From positions 1 through 41,696 of the forward strand of contig JAFVVQ010000038.1 of NCBI GenBank assembly GCA_017502085.1: a stretch of DNA of 41,696 nt, given 5' to 3'. Below, one piece after another: positions 32,700 through 41,105 of this stretch. Source of the stretch: Clostridia bacterium. Lineage in GTDB: Bacteria > Bacillota > Clostridia > Oscillospirales > Acutalibacteraceae. The position numbers and the translations under genes are program-made. Position 1 is the stretch's first letter; each line of letters begins with the position of its first letter. The notes under the pieces were generated by a model. The model had not been told where the DNA came from. It saw only the letters and a program-made list of their open reading frames with translations, and did not search any database.

Positions 32700-33751
32700 T
32701 TATGGCGTTTGATAATCCTATCAGATATGAAAAGAATTTCTATAATTTTCCCATATTTTTTGAGAAAAACAGAGTTTTCAGGGTTTATACAGGAGGAAAA
32801 CTTTTTTCGGAATTTTTCGGAGATGATTCTACGGACGGGTTTTATCCCGAAGAGTGGGTTGCTTCAAGTGTGAGAGCACTGAACGAAGGCAGCACCGATG
32901 AACACGAAGGCGTTTCGAAAATCAGAAATTCCGATGTGTATTTTGATGAAATACTTGAAAAATACCGAAAGGAGCTTCTCGGTAAAAGAGAGGATCTCGG
33001 TATTCTGACAAAGATTCTTGACAGCGCGATCAGACTTCCCGTTCAGGCTCATCCCGACAAGGCTTTTTCCGAAAAGTATTTCAATTCAAAATACGGTAAG
33101 GAAGAATGCTGGATTATTCTCGCAACCAGACCCGGTGCAAAGATTTTCTTCGGTTTCAAAGAAGGGACAACCAAGGAAGATTTTATTGCCGCAATTGAAG
33201 CGAGTGAAAACGGCGGAAACGCAATGGAAGATCTGCTTTGCTCCATTGATGTGAAGGTCGGAGACGTAATTTATATTCCCGCTAAAATGGTTCATGCAAT
33301 CGGATACGGTTGTCTGCTTCTTGAAGTTCAGGAGCCTACCGATTTCACTATTCAGCCGGAGCGCTGGTGCGGTGAATATAAGCTTTCCGACAGAGAAATG
33401 TATCTCGGACTTGACAGAGAACAGGCTCTTGAGTGCTTTGATATGGATAAACGTTATCCTGCTCCGCTTGAATCTCAGGTTATTTCGGACGGAAACGGTG
33501 TTCTTTATGAGTCAATTATCAATTCCGATATCACCACGAGCTTTACCGTAAATATGGTAACGATAGATGACGGATTTTTTGTTTTTCATAACAGTGCCGC
33601 TATATATGTAGTTATTGAAGGCGAAGGCATTATTTCGGGGGACTGTTATTACCGTGACGTTAAAAAAGGGGATTATTTTATGATTCCCCATAGTGCCGTA
33701 TGCAGATACACTGTCAGCGGCAAATTGAAGATTGTTGAATGTTTTGCTTGA
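32696..33751 (+). CDS. Type I mannose-6-phosphate isomerase-like protein
   Basis: 351 aa. Zinc-site motifs of type I phosphomannose isomerase: PVQAHPDKAFSEKYF (Gln and His, about 115-129), GKEECWIIL (Glu about 134), PAKMVHAIG (His about 202), and EVQEPTDFT. These interconvert aldose- and ketose-6-phosphates. The N-terminus carries about 60 residues with FRVYTGGKLFSEFFGD before the usual EEWVASS block. Start at 32696 overlaps the kinase stop (ATGA); an ATG at 32702 is an alternative. In this operon it may isomerise the product of the kinase and not mannose-6-phosphate itself. Annotated manA by homology only. Confidence 0.85.
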   Translation: MIMAFDNPIRYEKNFYNFPIFFEKNRVFRVYTGGKLFSEFFGDDSTDGFYPEEWVASSVRALNEGSTDEHEGVSKIRNSDVYFDEILEKYRKELLGKREDLGILTKILDSAIRLPVQAHPDKAFSEKYFNSKYGKEECWIILATRPGAKIFFGFKEGTTKEDFIAAIEASENGGNAMEDLLCSIDVKVGDVIYIPAKMVHAIGYGCLLLEVQEPTDFTIQPERWCGEYKLSDREMYLGLDREQALECFDMDKRYPAPLESQVISDGNGVLYESIINSDITTSFTVNMVTIDDGFFVFHNSAAIYVVIEGEGIISGDCYYRDVKKGDYFMIPHSAVCRYTVSGKLKIVECFA

Positions 33752-33766
33752 TTGCGAGGTTAATAT

Positions 33767-34540
33767 ATGAAAAAAATTATAAGTATTCTTTCGGTTATTC
33801 TTTCTTTTGTGCTTCTTCTTGCCGGATGCAATAATTCAGGTTATATCGACGATATCAAAAATATGACCAAGCCGACGGACCTGAATGAAAGTATTACTGA
33901 ATACGTTCCTGAATTCGTAACTTTCGAATATGACGACAACGGCAATATTATCTATACGCAGGGCGAGGCGGATGCTCCTTCTTCGGAAGAGACTTCATCT
34001 GATTCCGCAGATAACGGTTCGGGAGAGGTTACAGAATCCGTTGAAATTGCAAAGCATCAGAAGGTCAGATTTACTATGAAGGACGGCGGAAGCTTTGTTA
34101 TTGAACTTTATCCCGAGTATGCTCCCGAAACCTGTGCCAATTTCGTTAAGCTTGTCAGTGAAGGTTTTTACGACGGGCTGACTTTCCATAGAATTATCCG
34201 CGGATTTATGGCTCAGGGCGGTGAGAATATCAACAAAGAACCCGAATCAATAAAAGGTGAATTCAAGGCGAACGGTTTTGATGCAAACGTTATTGCACAT
34301 ACAAGAGGCGTTGTGTCGATGGCACGTACCAATGACCCTGATTCTGCATCCTCACAGTTCTTTATCTGCTATGACCATGCTCCGCATCTTGACGGCGCCT
34401 ATGCCGCATTCGGTCTTGTTGTTGAAGGTATGGAGGTTGTTGACGATTTCCTTAAGATTGAAAGAACACTGGGTAATGACAGAGAACTTTCAAAGCCCGT
34501 AACTCCCATTGTTATTGAAAAAGCGGAGGTTATCGGATGA
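33767..34540 (+). CDS. Lipoprotein peptidyl-prolyl isomerase, cyclophilin type
   Basis: 257 aa. Lipobox LLAGC places Cys21 as lipidated residue; a low-complexity acidic Ser/Glu linker covers about 70-90. From about residue 95 a cyclophilin domain: FTMKDGGSFVIELYPEYAPETCANFV, FYDGLTFHRIIRGFMAQGG, SMARTNDPDSASSQFFI and HLDGAYAAFG, with the catalytic Arg in FHRI and the MAR/QFF pocket residues. It assists folding of exported proteins outside the membrane. Its stop overlaps the start of a SecB-like gene by four bases, linking two protein-export functions. Confidence 0.92.
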   Translation: MKKIISILSVILSFVLLLAGCNNSGYIDDIKNMTKPTDLNESITEYVPEFVTFEYDDNGNIIYTQGEADAPSSEETSSDSADNGSGEVTESVEIAKHQKVRFTMKDGGSFVIELYPEYAPETCANFVKLVSEGFYDGLTFHRIIRGFMAQGGENINKEPESIKGEFKANGFDANVIAHTRGVVSMARTNDPDSASSQFFICYDHAPHLDGAYAAFGLVVEGMEVVDDFLKIERTLGNDRELSKPVTPIVIEKAEVIG

Positions 34541-34926
34541 GCAACGTTTCGTTCAAAAGCTTCAGGGCAACCGAAATCGAGTTTATCAACAAACACGATA
34601 ACGGCACAAGAATTGAATTTGAAAACAAGTATACCTATAACGTGAAATATAATCAGAATAATCTCTGTATGGGTGAATTCACAGTAGAGGTTTTTGATAA
34701 AAACAATAAGGAAAAATTTCATATCAAAGCAGTTATGTGCGGCATTTTCAGCTATAATCCCGAGGTTAAGAAAGAAGTACTTCACGTTGAAACTTTCAAA
34801 GAAATTTTTCCGTATGCCAGAACGATGATTTCTTCTCTGACGGTCAATGCGGGTCTTCCGCCTGTTATTATTCCCTCGTTTGATATTGAAAAGCAAAGTA
34901 TCTATAAATTCGGCAAGAACTGCTGA
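34537..34926 (+). CDS. SecB-like chaperone
   Basis: 129 aa. The central beta-sheet (GTRIEFENKYTYNVKYNQNN, CMGEFTVEVFDKNNKEKFHIKAVMCGIF) and the C-terminal FKEIFPYARTMISSLTVNAGLPPVIIPSFD match the SecB fold, where FPYAR-x-x-I-x-x-L and G-LPP-hydrophobic-P are the family signature. SecB keeps preproteins unfolded for SecA. Classical SecB is proteobacterial; Firmicutes relatives are mostly toxin-antitoxin-associated or unstudied. No toxin is adjacent, and the overlap with a lipoprotein cyclophilin suggests a role in export. Function is an inference from fold. Confidence 0.7.
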   Translation: MSNVSFKSFRATEIEFINKHDNGTRIEFENKYTYNVKYNQNNLCMGEFTVEVFDKNNKEKFHIKAVMCGIFSYNPEVKKEVLHVETFKEIFPYARTMISSLTVNAGLPPVIIPSFDIEKQSIYKFGKNC

Positions 34927-34944
34927 ATGACGGAGTGATTTCAA

Positions 34945-35730
34945 ATGCTTATTGCAATATATTCGGCAGTTATTCTTCTTGCCACGACTCTCGGTGCTTT
35001 TGTCGGTCTCGGCGGAGGGGTTATTATCAAGCCCGTTCTTGATTTCATCGGCAGTGAACCCAGAATGCAGGTGGATTTTCTTTCGGCAACGGCAGTTTTT
35101 ACCATGTCTGTTGTGTCAACCGCCAAGATGCTTAAACGCAAACAGAAGTTTGACGCAGGAATCATTCTTTTTATTGCGTTTGGATCGATTGTCGGAGGCT
35201 ATCTGGGGTCTGCCGTTATGGATATAATCGGAGGTCACATTGACCAGCAACTGATCCGATGCATTCAGGCGTTTACTCTTGCCGTTCTTCTTACCGTTGT
35301 CAGCGTATATGTTGGTAAATGCAGCTTTTCTTTTCACATAAAAAATAAAATTGCAGTTCTTGCCGTTGGTCTGACTCTCGGTTTCTTTGCTTCATTTCTC
35401 GGAATCGGCGGAGGTCCTGTCAACGTTGCGGTTCTGACGTTTTTCTTTTCAATGAACGTCAAGGAGTCGGCGGTTTATTCTGTTGCGATAATTTTCTTTT
35501 CGCAGCTTTCAAAATTGATTACAGTCTTTTCAACCGCAGGTTTTGAGCCATATGCTCATCAATGGAAAACGCTGATTTTTATTCTCCCCGCCGCGGTAAT
35601 CGGCGGATTTATCGGCTCGTCGCTCAACCGCAGATCTGATGATGCAATAATCAGAAAAGTATTTGTGGCAGCGATGGTGCTTCTTGTTGTTCTCAATCTT
35701 TATAACGGCATTTCGGTGCTGGTCGGTTGA
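34945..35730 (+). CDS. TauE/SafE (TSUP) family transporter
   Basis: 261 aa with about eight hydrophobic segments. The duplicated family motif is seen as GAFVGLGGGVIIKPVL near the N-terminus and GFFASFLGIGGGPVNVAVL around 145-163, plus AVIGGFIGSSL near the C-terminus. Members export sulfite, sulfoacetate or other organic anions; the substrate is not predictable here. 18 bases after the SecB-like gene. Confidence 0.9.
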   Translation: MLIAIYSAVILLATTLGAFVGLGGGVIIKPVLDFIGSEPRMQVDFLSATAVFTMSVVSTAKMLKRKQKFDAGIILFIAFGSIVGGYLGSAVMDIIGGHIDQQLIRCIQAFTLAVLLTVVSVYVGKCSFSFHIKNKIAVLAVGLTLGFFASFLGIGGGPVNVAVLTFFFSMNVKESAVYSVAIIFFSQLSKLITVFSTAGFEPYAHQWKTLIFILPAAVIGGFIGSSLNRRSDDAIIRKVFVAAMVLLVVLNLYNGISVLVG

Positions 35731-35754
35731 ATAAAAAATATTTAAGGTTGGTTT

Positions 35755-36909
35755 GTGATGAATAAAAATATTGATAAACTTCATTATTACCGTAGCTACG
35801 CGAGAATCAATCTCAGTTGTATAAGAAACAATTTTGATGAATTGAAGAAGCGTCTTGCTCCGGGAACAAAAACTATGGCTGTCGTCAAGGCTGATGCATA
35901 TGGTCACGGCTCTGTTGAGGTTGCTAAAACACTTGAAAACAGAGCGGATTATTTTGCCGTAGCTGATATTGCAGAGGCTGTTGAACTTCGTGAGGGCGGA
36001 ATAAAAACACCCATTCTGATTCTCTCGTATACGAGTCCTTATCAGTATGAGGAACTGATTAATCTCAAACTGACGGCAACAGTATATTCGCTTGCCGATG
36101 CAATAAAGATTTCTTCAACTGCATCAAAACTCGGTAAAACCGCAACAATTCATATTGCGGTTGATACCGGCATGGGCAGAGTCGGATTCAAGGATAATGA
36201 AGAAAGTGTTGATACAATCGAAAAGATTAATCAACTTGAAAATATATTTATTGAGGGTGTTTTCAGTCATTTTGCCTGCGCTGATTGTGAAGACAAAACT
36301 TCTGCGCTCGAACAGAAAGGCAGATTTGATTCCTTCCTTGCAATGCTTGAGGGGAGAGGTATCGATATCCCGATAAAACATTTCTGCAATTCTGCGGCGG
36401 TAATCGATATGGATTGTCACTATGATATGGTGCGCCTCGGAATATCGGTTTACGGATTGTACCCTTCCGAAGAAGTAGGAAAAGACGGTCTTAACCTCAG
36501 ACCTGCGATGGAAATTGTGAGCCATATTATTCACATTAAGGATGTTGATGAAGGTACTCCCATTGGCTACGGTCATACCTATGTTGCACCCTCGGATAGA
36601 AGAATTGCAACTGTTTGTATCGGTTATGCGGATGGCTATCAGCGAGCGTTTTCCAATAACGGTGTTGTACTGATCAGAGGTAAAAGAGCTCCGGTTGTCG
36701 GCAGAGTTTGTATGGATCAGATTATGATCGATATTACGGGCATCGACGGCGTCAACGTCGGTGATTACGTTGTTATAATGGGCAAAAACGGTGATGAAGT
36801 TCTTTCTGCGGAAGAACTCGGAGAACTTGCAGGCAGTTTCAATTATGAGATTATCTGTACGTTTATGCCCAGAGTTATCCGAACTTATTCGGATGATGAA
36901 ATTGAATAA
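35755..36909 (+). CDS. alr: Alanine racemase
   Basis: 384 aa (or 383 from the ATG at 35758, right after the GTG). Converts L- to D-alanine for peptidoglycan. PLP-binding Lys lies in MAVVKADAYGHG (about 41-52), the family's main signature; VDTGMGRVGF, FSHFACAD and the catalytic Tyr region GYGHTYVAP (about 267-275) follow, with RVCMDQIMID in the C-terminal barrel. AAGG at 35744 is the ribosome binding site. It ends with a terminator. Confidence 0.95.
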   Translation: MMNKNIDKLHYYRSYARINLSCIRNNFDELKKRLAPGTKTMAVVKADAYGHGSVEVAKTLENRADYFAVADIAEAVELREGGIKTPILILSYTSPYQYEELINLKLTATVYSLADAIKISSTASKLGKTATIHIAVDTGMGRVGFKDNEESVDTIEKINQLENIFIEGVFSHFACADCEDKTSALEQKGRFDSFLAMLEGRGIDIPIKHFCNSAAVIDMDCHYDMVRLGISVYGLYPSEEVGKDGLNLRPAMEIVSHIIHIKDVDEGTPIGYGHTYVAPSDRRIATVCIGYADGYQRAFSNNGVVLIRGKRAPVVGRVCMDQIMIDITGIDGVNVGDYVVIMGKNGDEVLSAEELGELAGSFNYEIICTFMPRVIRTYSDDEIE

Positions 36910-36915
36910 CAAACG

Positions 36916-36945
36916 ACCGTTTGCCGTATGAGGCAAACGGTTTTT
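36916..36945 (+). terminator. Terminator after alr
   Basis: ACCGTTTGCC (36916-36925) and GGCAAACGGT (36932-36941) form a perfect 10-bp stem around GTATGA, followed by TTTTT. Confidence 0.9.
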
Positions 36946-36964
36946 GTGAAAAGAGGGTAATTTT

Positions 36965-38002
36965 ATGATTCGTTTTCCCGAGTCTTCGTGGGATAAAATC
37001 AAAAAAAGCGAAAAGCCTGTTTTGATTTACGGAATGGGTAACGGTGCGGATAAGGTGATTGATGAGTTTCAGAGACTTGAAATTCCGATTCTGGGAGTTA
37101 CCGCAAGTGACGCTTTTGTCAGAGGGCAGAATTTCAGAGGCTTTACCGTGAAGAAACTTTCGGAGTTTGACGGTGATTTCATTATTGCGGTTGCTTTTGC
37201 TTCCTGTATTCCCGAGGTTATAGAGCATATTTTATCGCTTGGAAACAATTACGAGCTGATTGTTCCATGCGTGCCAGTTATCGGTAATGAAATAATCAAT
37301 TCCGATTTCATTAATAAATACCGTGATAAAATCGAAGATGTATATTCTCTCTTTGATGAAGAATCGAAAAAGATCTTTTCGGGCTGTCTCAGCTTTATGC
37401 TGGGCGGAGACCTGACAGATCTTTTTAAGGTTACCACCGATAAATCCGAAGCATTCAGTAATATTCTGAAGCTTACTCCGAATGAACATTACCTTGATCT
37501 CGGTGCGTACAGAGGTGACACAATCGATGAATTTCTGCATTATTCGGGCGGCGGTTATTCGTCGGTAATTGCTCTTGAACCTGATGCAAAAACCTTCCGA
37601 AAACTTTCGGAACATATAGATGGTATGACCGATGTTACTGCGTATCAGAAAGCGATTCATTCATTCAGCGGAGTTGTTAAATTCAATTCAGCCGCAGGCA
37701 GACAGTCGTCAATTGATTCAAAAGGTAAAGAAATTGAAACGGTTACCGTTGATGAACTTTGTGAGGGCAAGGATGTTACCTACATAAAAATGGACGTCGA
37801 GGGAGCGGAAAAGGATGCGATTCTCGGAGCGGCAAAAACTTTGGCTGAAAAAAAGCCGAAGCTGAATATCGCTCTGTATCACAAATTCACCGATATTTTT
37901 GAGTTACCGCTTCTTATAAAATCGATTAATCCCGATTATAAAATTTTTCTCCGCCGCCACCCGTATATTCCTTGCTGGGATATGAATTTGTATTGTATAT
38001 AA
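36965..38002 (+). CDS. FkbM-family methyltransferase with N-terminal Rossmann-like domain
   Basis: 345 aa. Residues about 17-115 (PVLIYGMGNGADKVIDEFQRL, GFTVKKLSEFDGDFIIAVAF) resemble a nucleotide-binding domain seen fused to FkbM proteins. From about 175 the methyltransferase: HYLDLGAYRGDTIDEFL (SAM motif I), VIALEPDAKTF, and YIKMDVEGAEKDAILGA, the FkbM signature. Such enzymes O-methylate sugars or polyketides; here a cell-surface glycan is a plausible but unproven target. It is 23 bases after the alr terminator and 19 bases before the next gene. RBS AGAGGG. Confidence 0.85.
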   Translation: MIRFPESSWDKIKKSEKPVLIYGMGNGADKVIDEFQRLEIPILGVTASDAFVRGQNFRGFTVKKLSEFDGDFIIAVAFASCIPEVIEHILSLGNNYELIVPCVPVIGNEIINSDFINKYRDKIEDVYSLFDEESKKIFSGCLSFMLGGDLTDLFKVTTDKSEAFSNILKLTPNEHYLDLGAYRGDTIDEFLHYSGGGYSSVIALEPDAKTFRKLSEHIDGMTDVTAYQKAIHSFSGVVKFNSAAGRQSSIDSKGKEIETVTVDELCEGKDVTYIKMDVEGAEKDAILGAAKTLAEKKPKLNIALYHKFTDIFELPLLIKSINPDYKIFLRRHPYIPCWDMNLYCI

Positions 38003-38021
38003 ATCTGACAGGAGTGATTTT

Positions 38022-38612
38022 ATGAGAAACGATGACGTTGTTCTTCAGCTTTACCTTATCAGGCACGCTGAAAGTATGGGTAATATCGAAACGGAAGAGC
38101 CGTTCGACGTTATGAATCCGCCGTTGACCGATCACGGATTCCTTCAGGCTAAGGCACTTTCCGAACGTATGAAAAACGTAAAAATTGATTCGATTATCAC
38201 GAGCCCTCTTGAAAGAGCAATTTGCACTGCAATTCCGATATCTGAAATCAGCGGAGTTCCGATTGCGTTTGAACCTCTTCTGTGCGAAAAGGATGTATGT
38301 ATCGGCGGCAAGGGATTTCTGCACTATGATGAATCTGATTCAGATTGTGAAATCAGGGCTGAAAAAATCATTAAAATGCTTTTGGAAAAACATAAAGGAG
38401 AAGCAGTTGCGGTTGTCACGCACGGAGAATTTCTGCAATATCTTCTGCGTAAAGCGATGAACATACCGTCAGATACCGAAGTGCGTTTTTGCGTTTATAA
38501 TACTTCCGTTTCAAAAATAAATTTCAGAGAAGGCAAATCAAATAAACTTGCATTTCAGAACGATATCTCGCATCTTGTTCCGCTTGACGGTTATAAAACC
38601 GAATGGATGTAA
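38022..38612 (+). CDS. Histidine phosphatase family protein
   Basis: 196 aa. LYLIRHAESMGNIE gives the RHxxxxxN phosphohistidine signature; SPLERAICTAIPIS and AVVTHGEFLQYLL carry the second Arg and His. It resembles the protein at 17678 in length-normalised motifs (RHA-x-SMGN, TxxG.xQAxAL), so the two are probably paralogues. Substrate unknown. Follows the FkbM gene by 19 bases and ends before a terminator. Confidence 0.86.
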   Translation: MRNDDVVLQLYLIRHAESMGNIETEEPFDVMNPPLTDHGFLQAKALSERMKNVKIDSIITSPLERAICTAIPISEISGVPIAFEPLLCEKDVCIGGKGFLHYDESDSDCEIRAEKIIKMLLEKHKGEAVAVVTHGEFLQYLLRKAMNIPSDTEVRFCVYNTSVSKINFREGKSNKLAFQNDISHLVPLDGYKTEWM

Positions 38613-38619
38613 TATAAGA

Positions 38620-38655
38620 ATACCCGACAGCCTGAATCAACAGACTGTCGGGTAT
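38620..38655. terminator. Convergent hairpin terminator
   Basis: ATACCCGACAG (38620-38630) and CTGTCGGGTAT (38645-38655), an 11-bp stem with a 14-base loop, between convergent genes. The T-run is weak on the plus strand and modest on the minus strand. Confidence 0.75.
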
Positions 38656-38667
38656 CTTTAACTTATA

Positions 38668-38844
38668 TTATAAGGAAGAGGAAGTGTTGTTTTCAACTGA
38701 ATTCGGGCAGACTCCGTATTTGCAGTTTTCGGAGCATTTTGAACATCCAGCGCAGTGACCGCCTTTTTTGCGGTTTCTGACTGAGGAAAAAACTATCAGC
38801 CCGATGATAATAACCAGTACGGATATAACTATAAAATCACCCAT
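38668..38844 (-). CDS. FeoB-associated Cys-rich membrane protein
   Basis: 58 aa. One N-terminal membrane helix (DFIVISVLVIIIGLIVFSSV), a short basic segment, then a cysteine cluster CAGCSKCSENC-x4-C and a polar tail. This matches the small FeoB_associated family (PF12669) that follows feoB in many Firmicutes. It may help FeoB handle ferrous iron or fill the place of FeoC; function is unproven. AAGGAG lies before the ATG, and the gene starts 18 bases after the feoB stop. Confidence 0.88.
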   Translation of the reverse strand: MGDFIVISVLVIIIGLIVFSSVRNRKKGGHCAGCSKCSENCKYGVCPNSVENNTSSSL

Positions 38845-38862
38845 TGGATTCTCCTTGTATTA

Positions 38863-41025
38863 TTATTTGAATTTTTTGTCAGCCTGATATCCTTTTCTGA
38901 AAATGAGGAAAAGTAAAACAATAAGAACAACTGCGGCAAGAACGGTGAATATGCTGAATTCAGCTTCACCCGATATGATTCCCGCAAACTGATAAACCAT
39001 CATTGAAATCGCATAAGCAAATGCCGTCATATAACCGAGCGATGCGGCTGTCCATTTTGCATTACCCATTTCTCTTCGGATTGCGCCCATTGCAGCGAAG
39101 CAGGGGGCGCAGAGAAGATTGAATATCATAAAACTGTATGCTCTGACGGGACCGAAATCCTGAGCAATCAAAGACCAGATTTCATTGCCGGATTCGCTGA
39201 TTTCATTGCCGAAGTTATAAAGTGTTCCGAATGTCATAACAACTTCTTCTTTAGCGATCAGACCTGTAAACGTGGCTACAGTTGCTTTCCAAGCCATATC
39301 TCCCATCCAGCCGAGGGGATAGAATATCCACGAAAAAGCTTTGCCCAATGATGCGAGAAGCGAAGTGTTGTTATCGGTTACTGCGGTGAATGAGCCGTTG
39401 GTGAAACCGTAGCTCTGCAAGAACCATAAAACGATTGAACTGAGAAGAATTATTGTGAATGCACGTTTAACAAAGTCCCAGCCTCTTTCGAGAGTTGAAC
39501 GGAAAACGTTTCTCGGTGAGGGGAAATGATATGCGGGCAATTCCATAACAAAAGGTGCAGGTTTGCCTGAAAGTGCTTTGAATTTCTTGAGTATAATTCC
39601 CGAAATAACAACGGCGGATACACCGATTAAAAAAGCAGATACGGCAACGATGGGGGAGTTACCGAAAACTGCACCGGCAAACAAACCGATAATCGGCATC
39701 TTTGCGCCGCAAGGTATAAATCCCGTTGTCATAACGGTGATTTTTCTGTCACGTTCCTGCTCGATGGTGCGTGAGGAAAGTATGCCCGGAACACTGCATC
39801 CCGTTGCAACAATCATCGGAATAATACTTTTACCTGAAAGACCGAATTTGCGAAGAATTCTGTCCATAATAAATGCAACTCTTGACATATAGCCGATATC
39901 TTCGAGTATGCCGAGCAAAAAGCACAGTACAAGTATCTGCGGAACAAATCCGAGGACAGCACCGACACCCGCAAGAATTCCGTTGATAACAAGATCGTAG
40001 AGCCAGTCGCTTACACCGAGCGAAGTCAGCAGTCTGTCAAACAGATTCGGAATCCATTCGCCGAACAGCACGTCGTTTGCAAAGTCAGTGCCGATTGTGC
40101 CTATTGAGAAGGGGAAACTACCCATAGCAATAGCATACATAAGAAACATAACGGCAGCAAAGATCGGTAATGCAAGAACTCGGTGAGTTATAATACTGTC
40201 GATTTTATCTGAAAGCGACATAGCGTATTTTGATTTCTTTCTTTTGACCGCTTTATCAACTGCTTTGCCGATATATGTATATCTCTGGTCAGCAATGATA
40301 CTTTCGGCATCGTCGTCAAGTTCTTTTTCGCAATCCGAAATATGAAACTCTATATGTTCAAGAAGTTCTTTGTCGAGATTGAGTTCATTGCGTACCATTT
40401 CATCGCGTTCAAATATCTTGATAGCATACCAGCGAAGGTAGTTCTTTTTGACAGAGCCTTCAATTGATTCCTCAATATGTGCAAGAGCGTGCTCGACACT
40501 TCCGTCAAAAACGTGAGGCATATCACCATGATTATGATTTCTTGCGTGTTCAACTGCCTTTTTAGCAGCCTCAAAACAACCTTCACCTTTAAGTGCGCTG
40601 ATTTCAACAACCTCACAGCGAAGCAGTTCACCAAGCCTTTTCAGATCGATTGAATCGCCGTTTTTGCGAACAAGGTCTATCATATTAACGGCTACAACAA
40701 CGGGATGACCGAGTTCGATAAGCTGAGTTGTCAGATATAAATTGCGTTCAATATTAGTGCCGTCAATAATGTTGAGTATTGCGTCAGGATGTTCATCAAC
40801 GAGGTATGTTCTTGTAACAATTTCTTCGGGAGAGTAAGGTGAAAGTGAATATATTCCGGGTAGATCCTGAATAATAACGTCTGATTCACCTTTGAGTCTG
40901 CCTTCTTTTTTTTCAACAGTAACACCGGGCCAGTTTCCGACATATTGATTTGAGCCGGTCAGAACGTTGAAAAGAGAAGTCTTGCCTGAATTCGGATTAC
41001 CGGCAAGAGCAATTCTGATATCCAT
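38863..41025 (-). CDS. feoB: Ferrous iron transporter FeoB
   Basis: 720 aa. Imports Fe2+ across the membrane. The N-terminal G domain has GNPNSGKTS (9-17), WPGVTVEKKEG (switch I), DLPGIYSLSPYSPEE (G3) and NMID (G4), then a helical GDI-like segment to about 260. The membrane part carries the two Gate domains, with GCSVPGILSSRTI (metal-pathway Cys) and the C-terminal VATFTGLIAKEEVV block, plus CAPCFAAMGAIRREMG. Length and order are normal. Preceded by a terminator-like hairpin and a copy of the feo palindrome, so its level may be set separately from feoA. Confidence 0.96.
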   Translation of the reverse strand: MDIRIALAGNPNSGKTSLFNVLTGSNQYVGNWPGVTVEKKEGRLKGESDVIIQDLPGIYSLSPYSPEEIVTRTYLVDEHPDAILNIIDGTNIERNLYLTTQLIELGHPVVVAVNMIDLVRKNGDSIDLKRLGELLRCEVVEISALKGEGCFEAAKKAVEHARNHNHGDMPHVFDGSVEHALAHIEESIEGSVKKNYLRWYAIKIFERDEMVRNELNLDKELLEHIEFHISDCEKELDDDAESIIADQRYTYIGKAVDKAVKRKKSKYAMSLSDKIDSIITHRVLALPIFAAVMFLMYAIAMGSFPFSIGTIGTDFANDVLFGEWIPNLFDRLLTSLGVSDWLYDLVINGILAGVGAVLGFVPQILVLCFLLGILEDIGYMSRVAFIMDRILRKFGLSGKSIIPMIVATGCSVPGILSSRTIEQERDRKITVMTTGFIPCGAKMPIIGLFAGAVFGNSPIVAVSAFLIGVSAVVISGIILKKFKALSGKPAPFVMELPAYHFPSPRNVFRSTLERGWDFVKRAFTIILLSSIVLWFLQSYGFTNGSFTAVTDNNTSLLASLGKAFSWIFYPLGWMGDMAWKATVATFTGLIAKEEVVMTFGTLYNFGNEISESGNEIWSLIAQDFGPVRAYSFMIFNLLCAPCFAAMGAIRREMGNAKWTAASLGYMTAFAYAISMMVYQFAGIISGEAEFSIFTVLAAVVLIVLLFLIFRKGYQADKKFK

Positions 41026-41046
41026 AATATTATCCTCGCTTCCGTG

Positions 41047-41062
41047 GTTAGCGTTCGCTAAC
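41047..41062. promoter_or_regulatory. Feo palindrome, copy 3 (between feoA and feoB)
   Basis: GTTAGCGTTCGCTAAC, a perfect 16-bp inverted repeat with the same GTTAG/CTAAC arms as the two copies upstream of feoA. It lies 22 bases before the feoB start. Likely a binding site for an iron-responsive repressor of the DtxR/IdeR type; regulator inferred, repeat seen. Confidence 0.7.
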
Positions 41063-41075
41063 TGTTAGGTATTAA

Positions 41076-41095
41076 AAAAGCGGAACACCGCTTTT
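41076..41095 (-). terminator. Hairpin between feoA and feoB
   Basis: AAAAGCGG (41076-41083) and CCGCTTTT (41088-41095) form an 8-bp stem with a 4-base loop; on the minus strand TTTTTTAATA follows. A terminator or partial terminator inside the feo operon. Confidence 0.7.
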
Positions 41096-41105
41096 AAGTT
41101 ATAAC

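Noticed and set aside
36124-37002. 292-codon minus-strand frame across alr.
   Set aside because: Antisense to alanine racemase and crosses its terminator; shadow.
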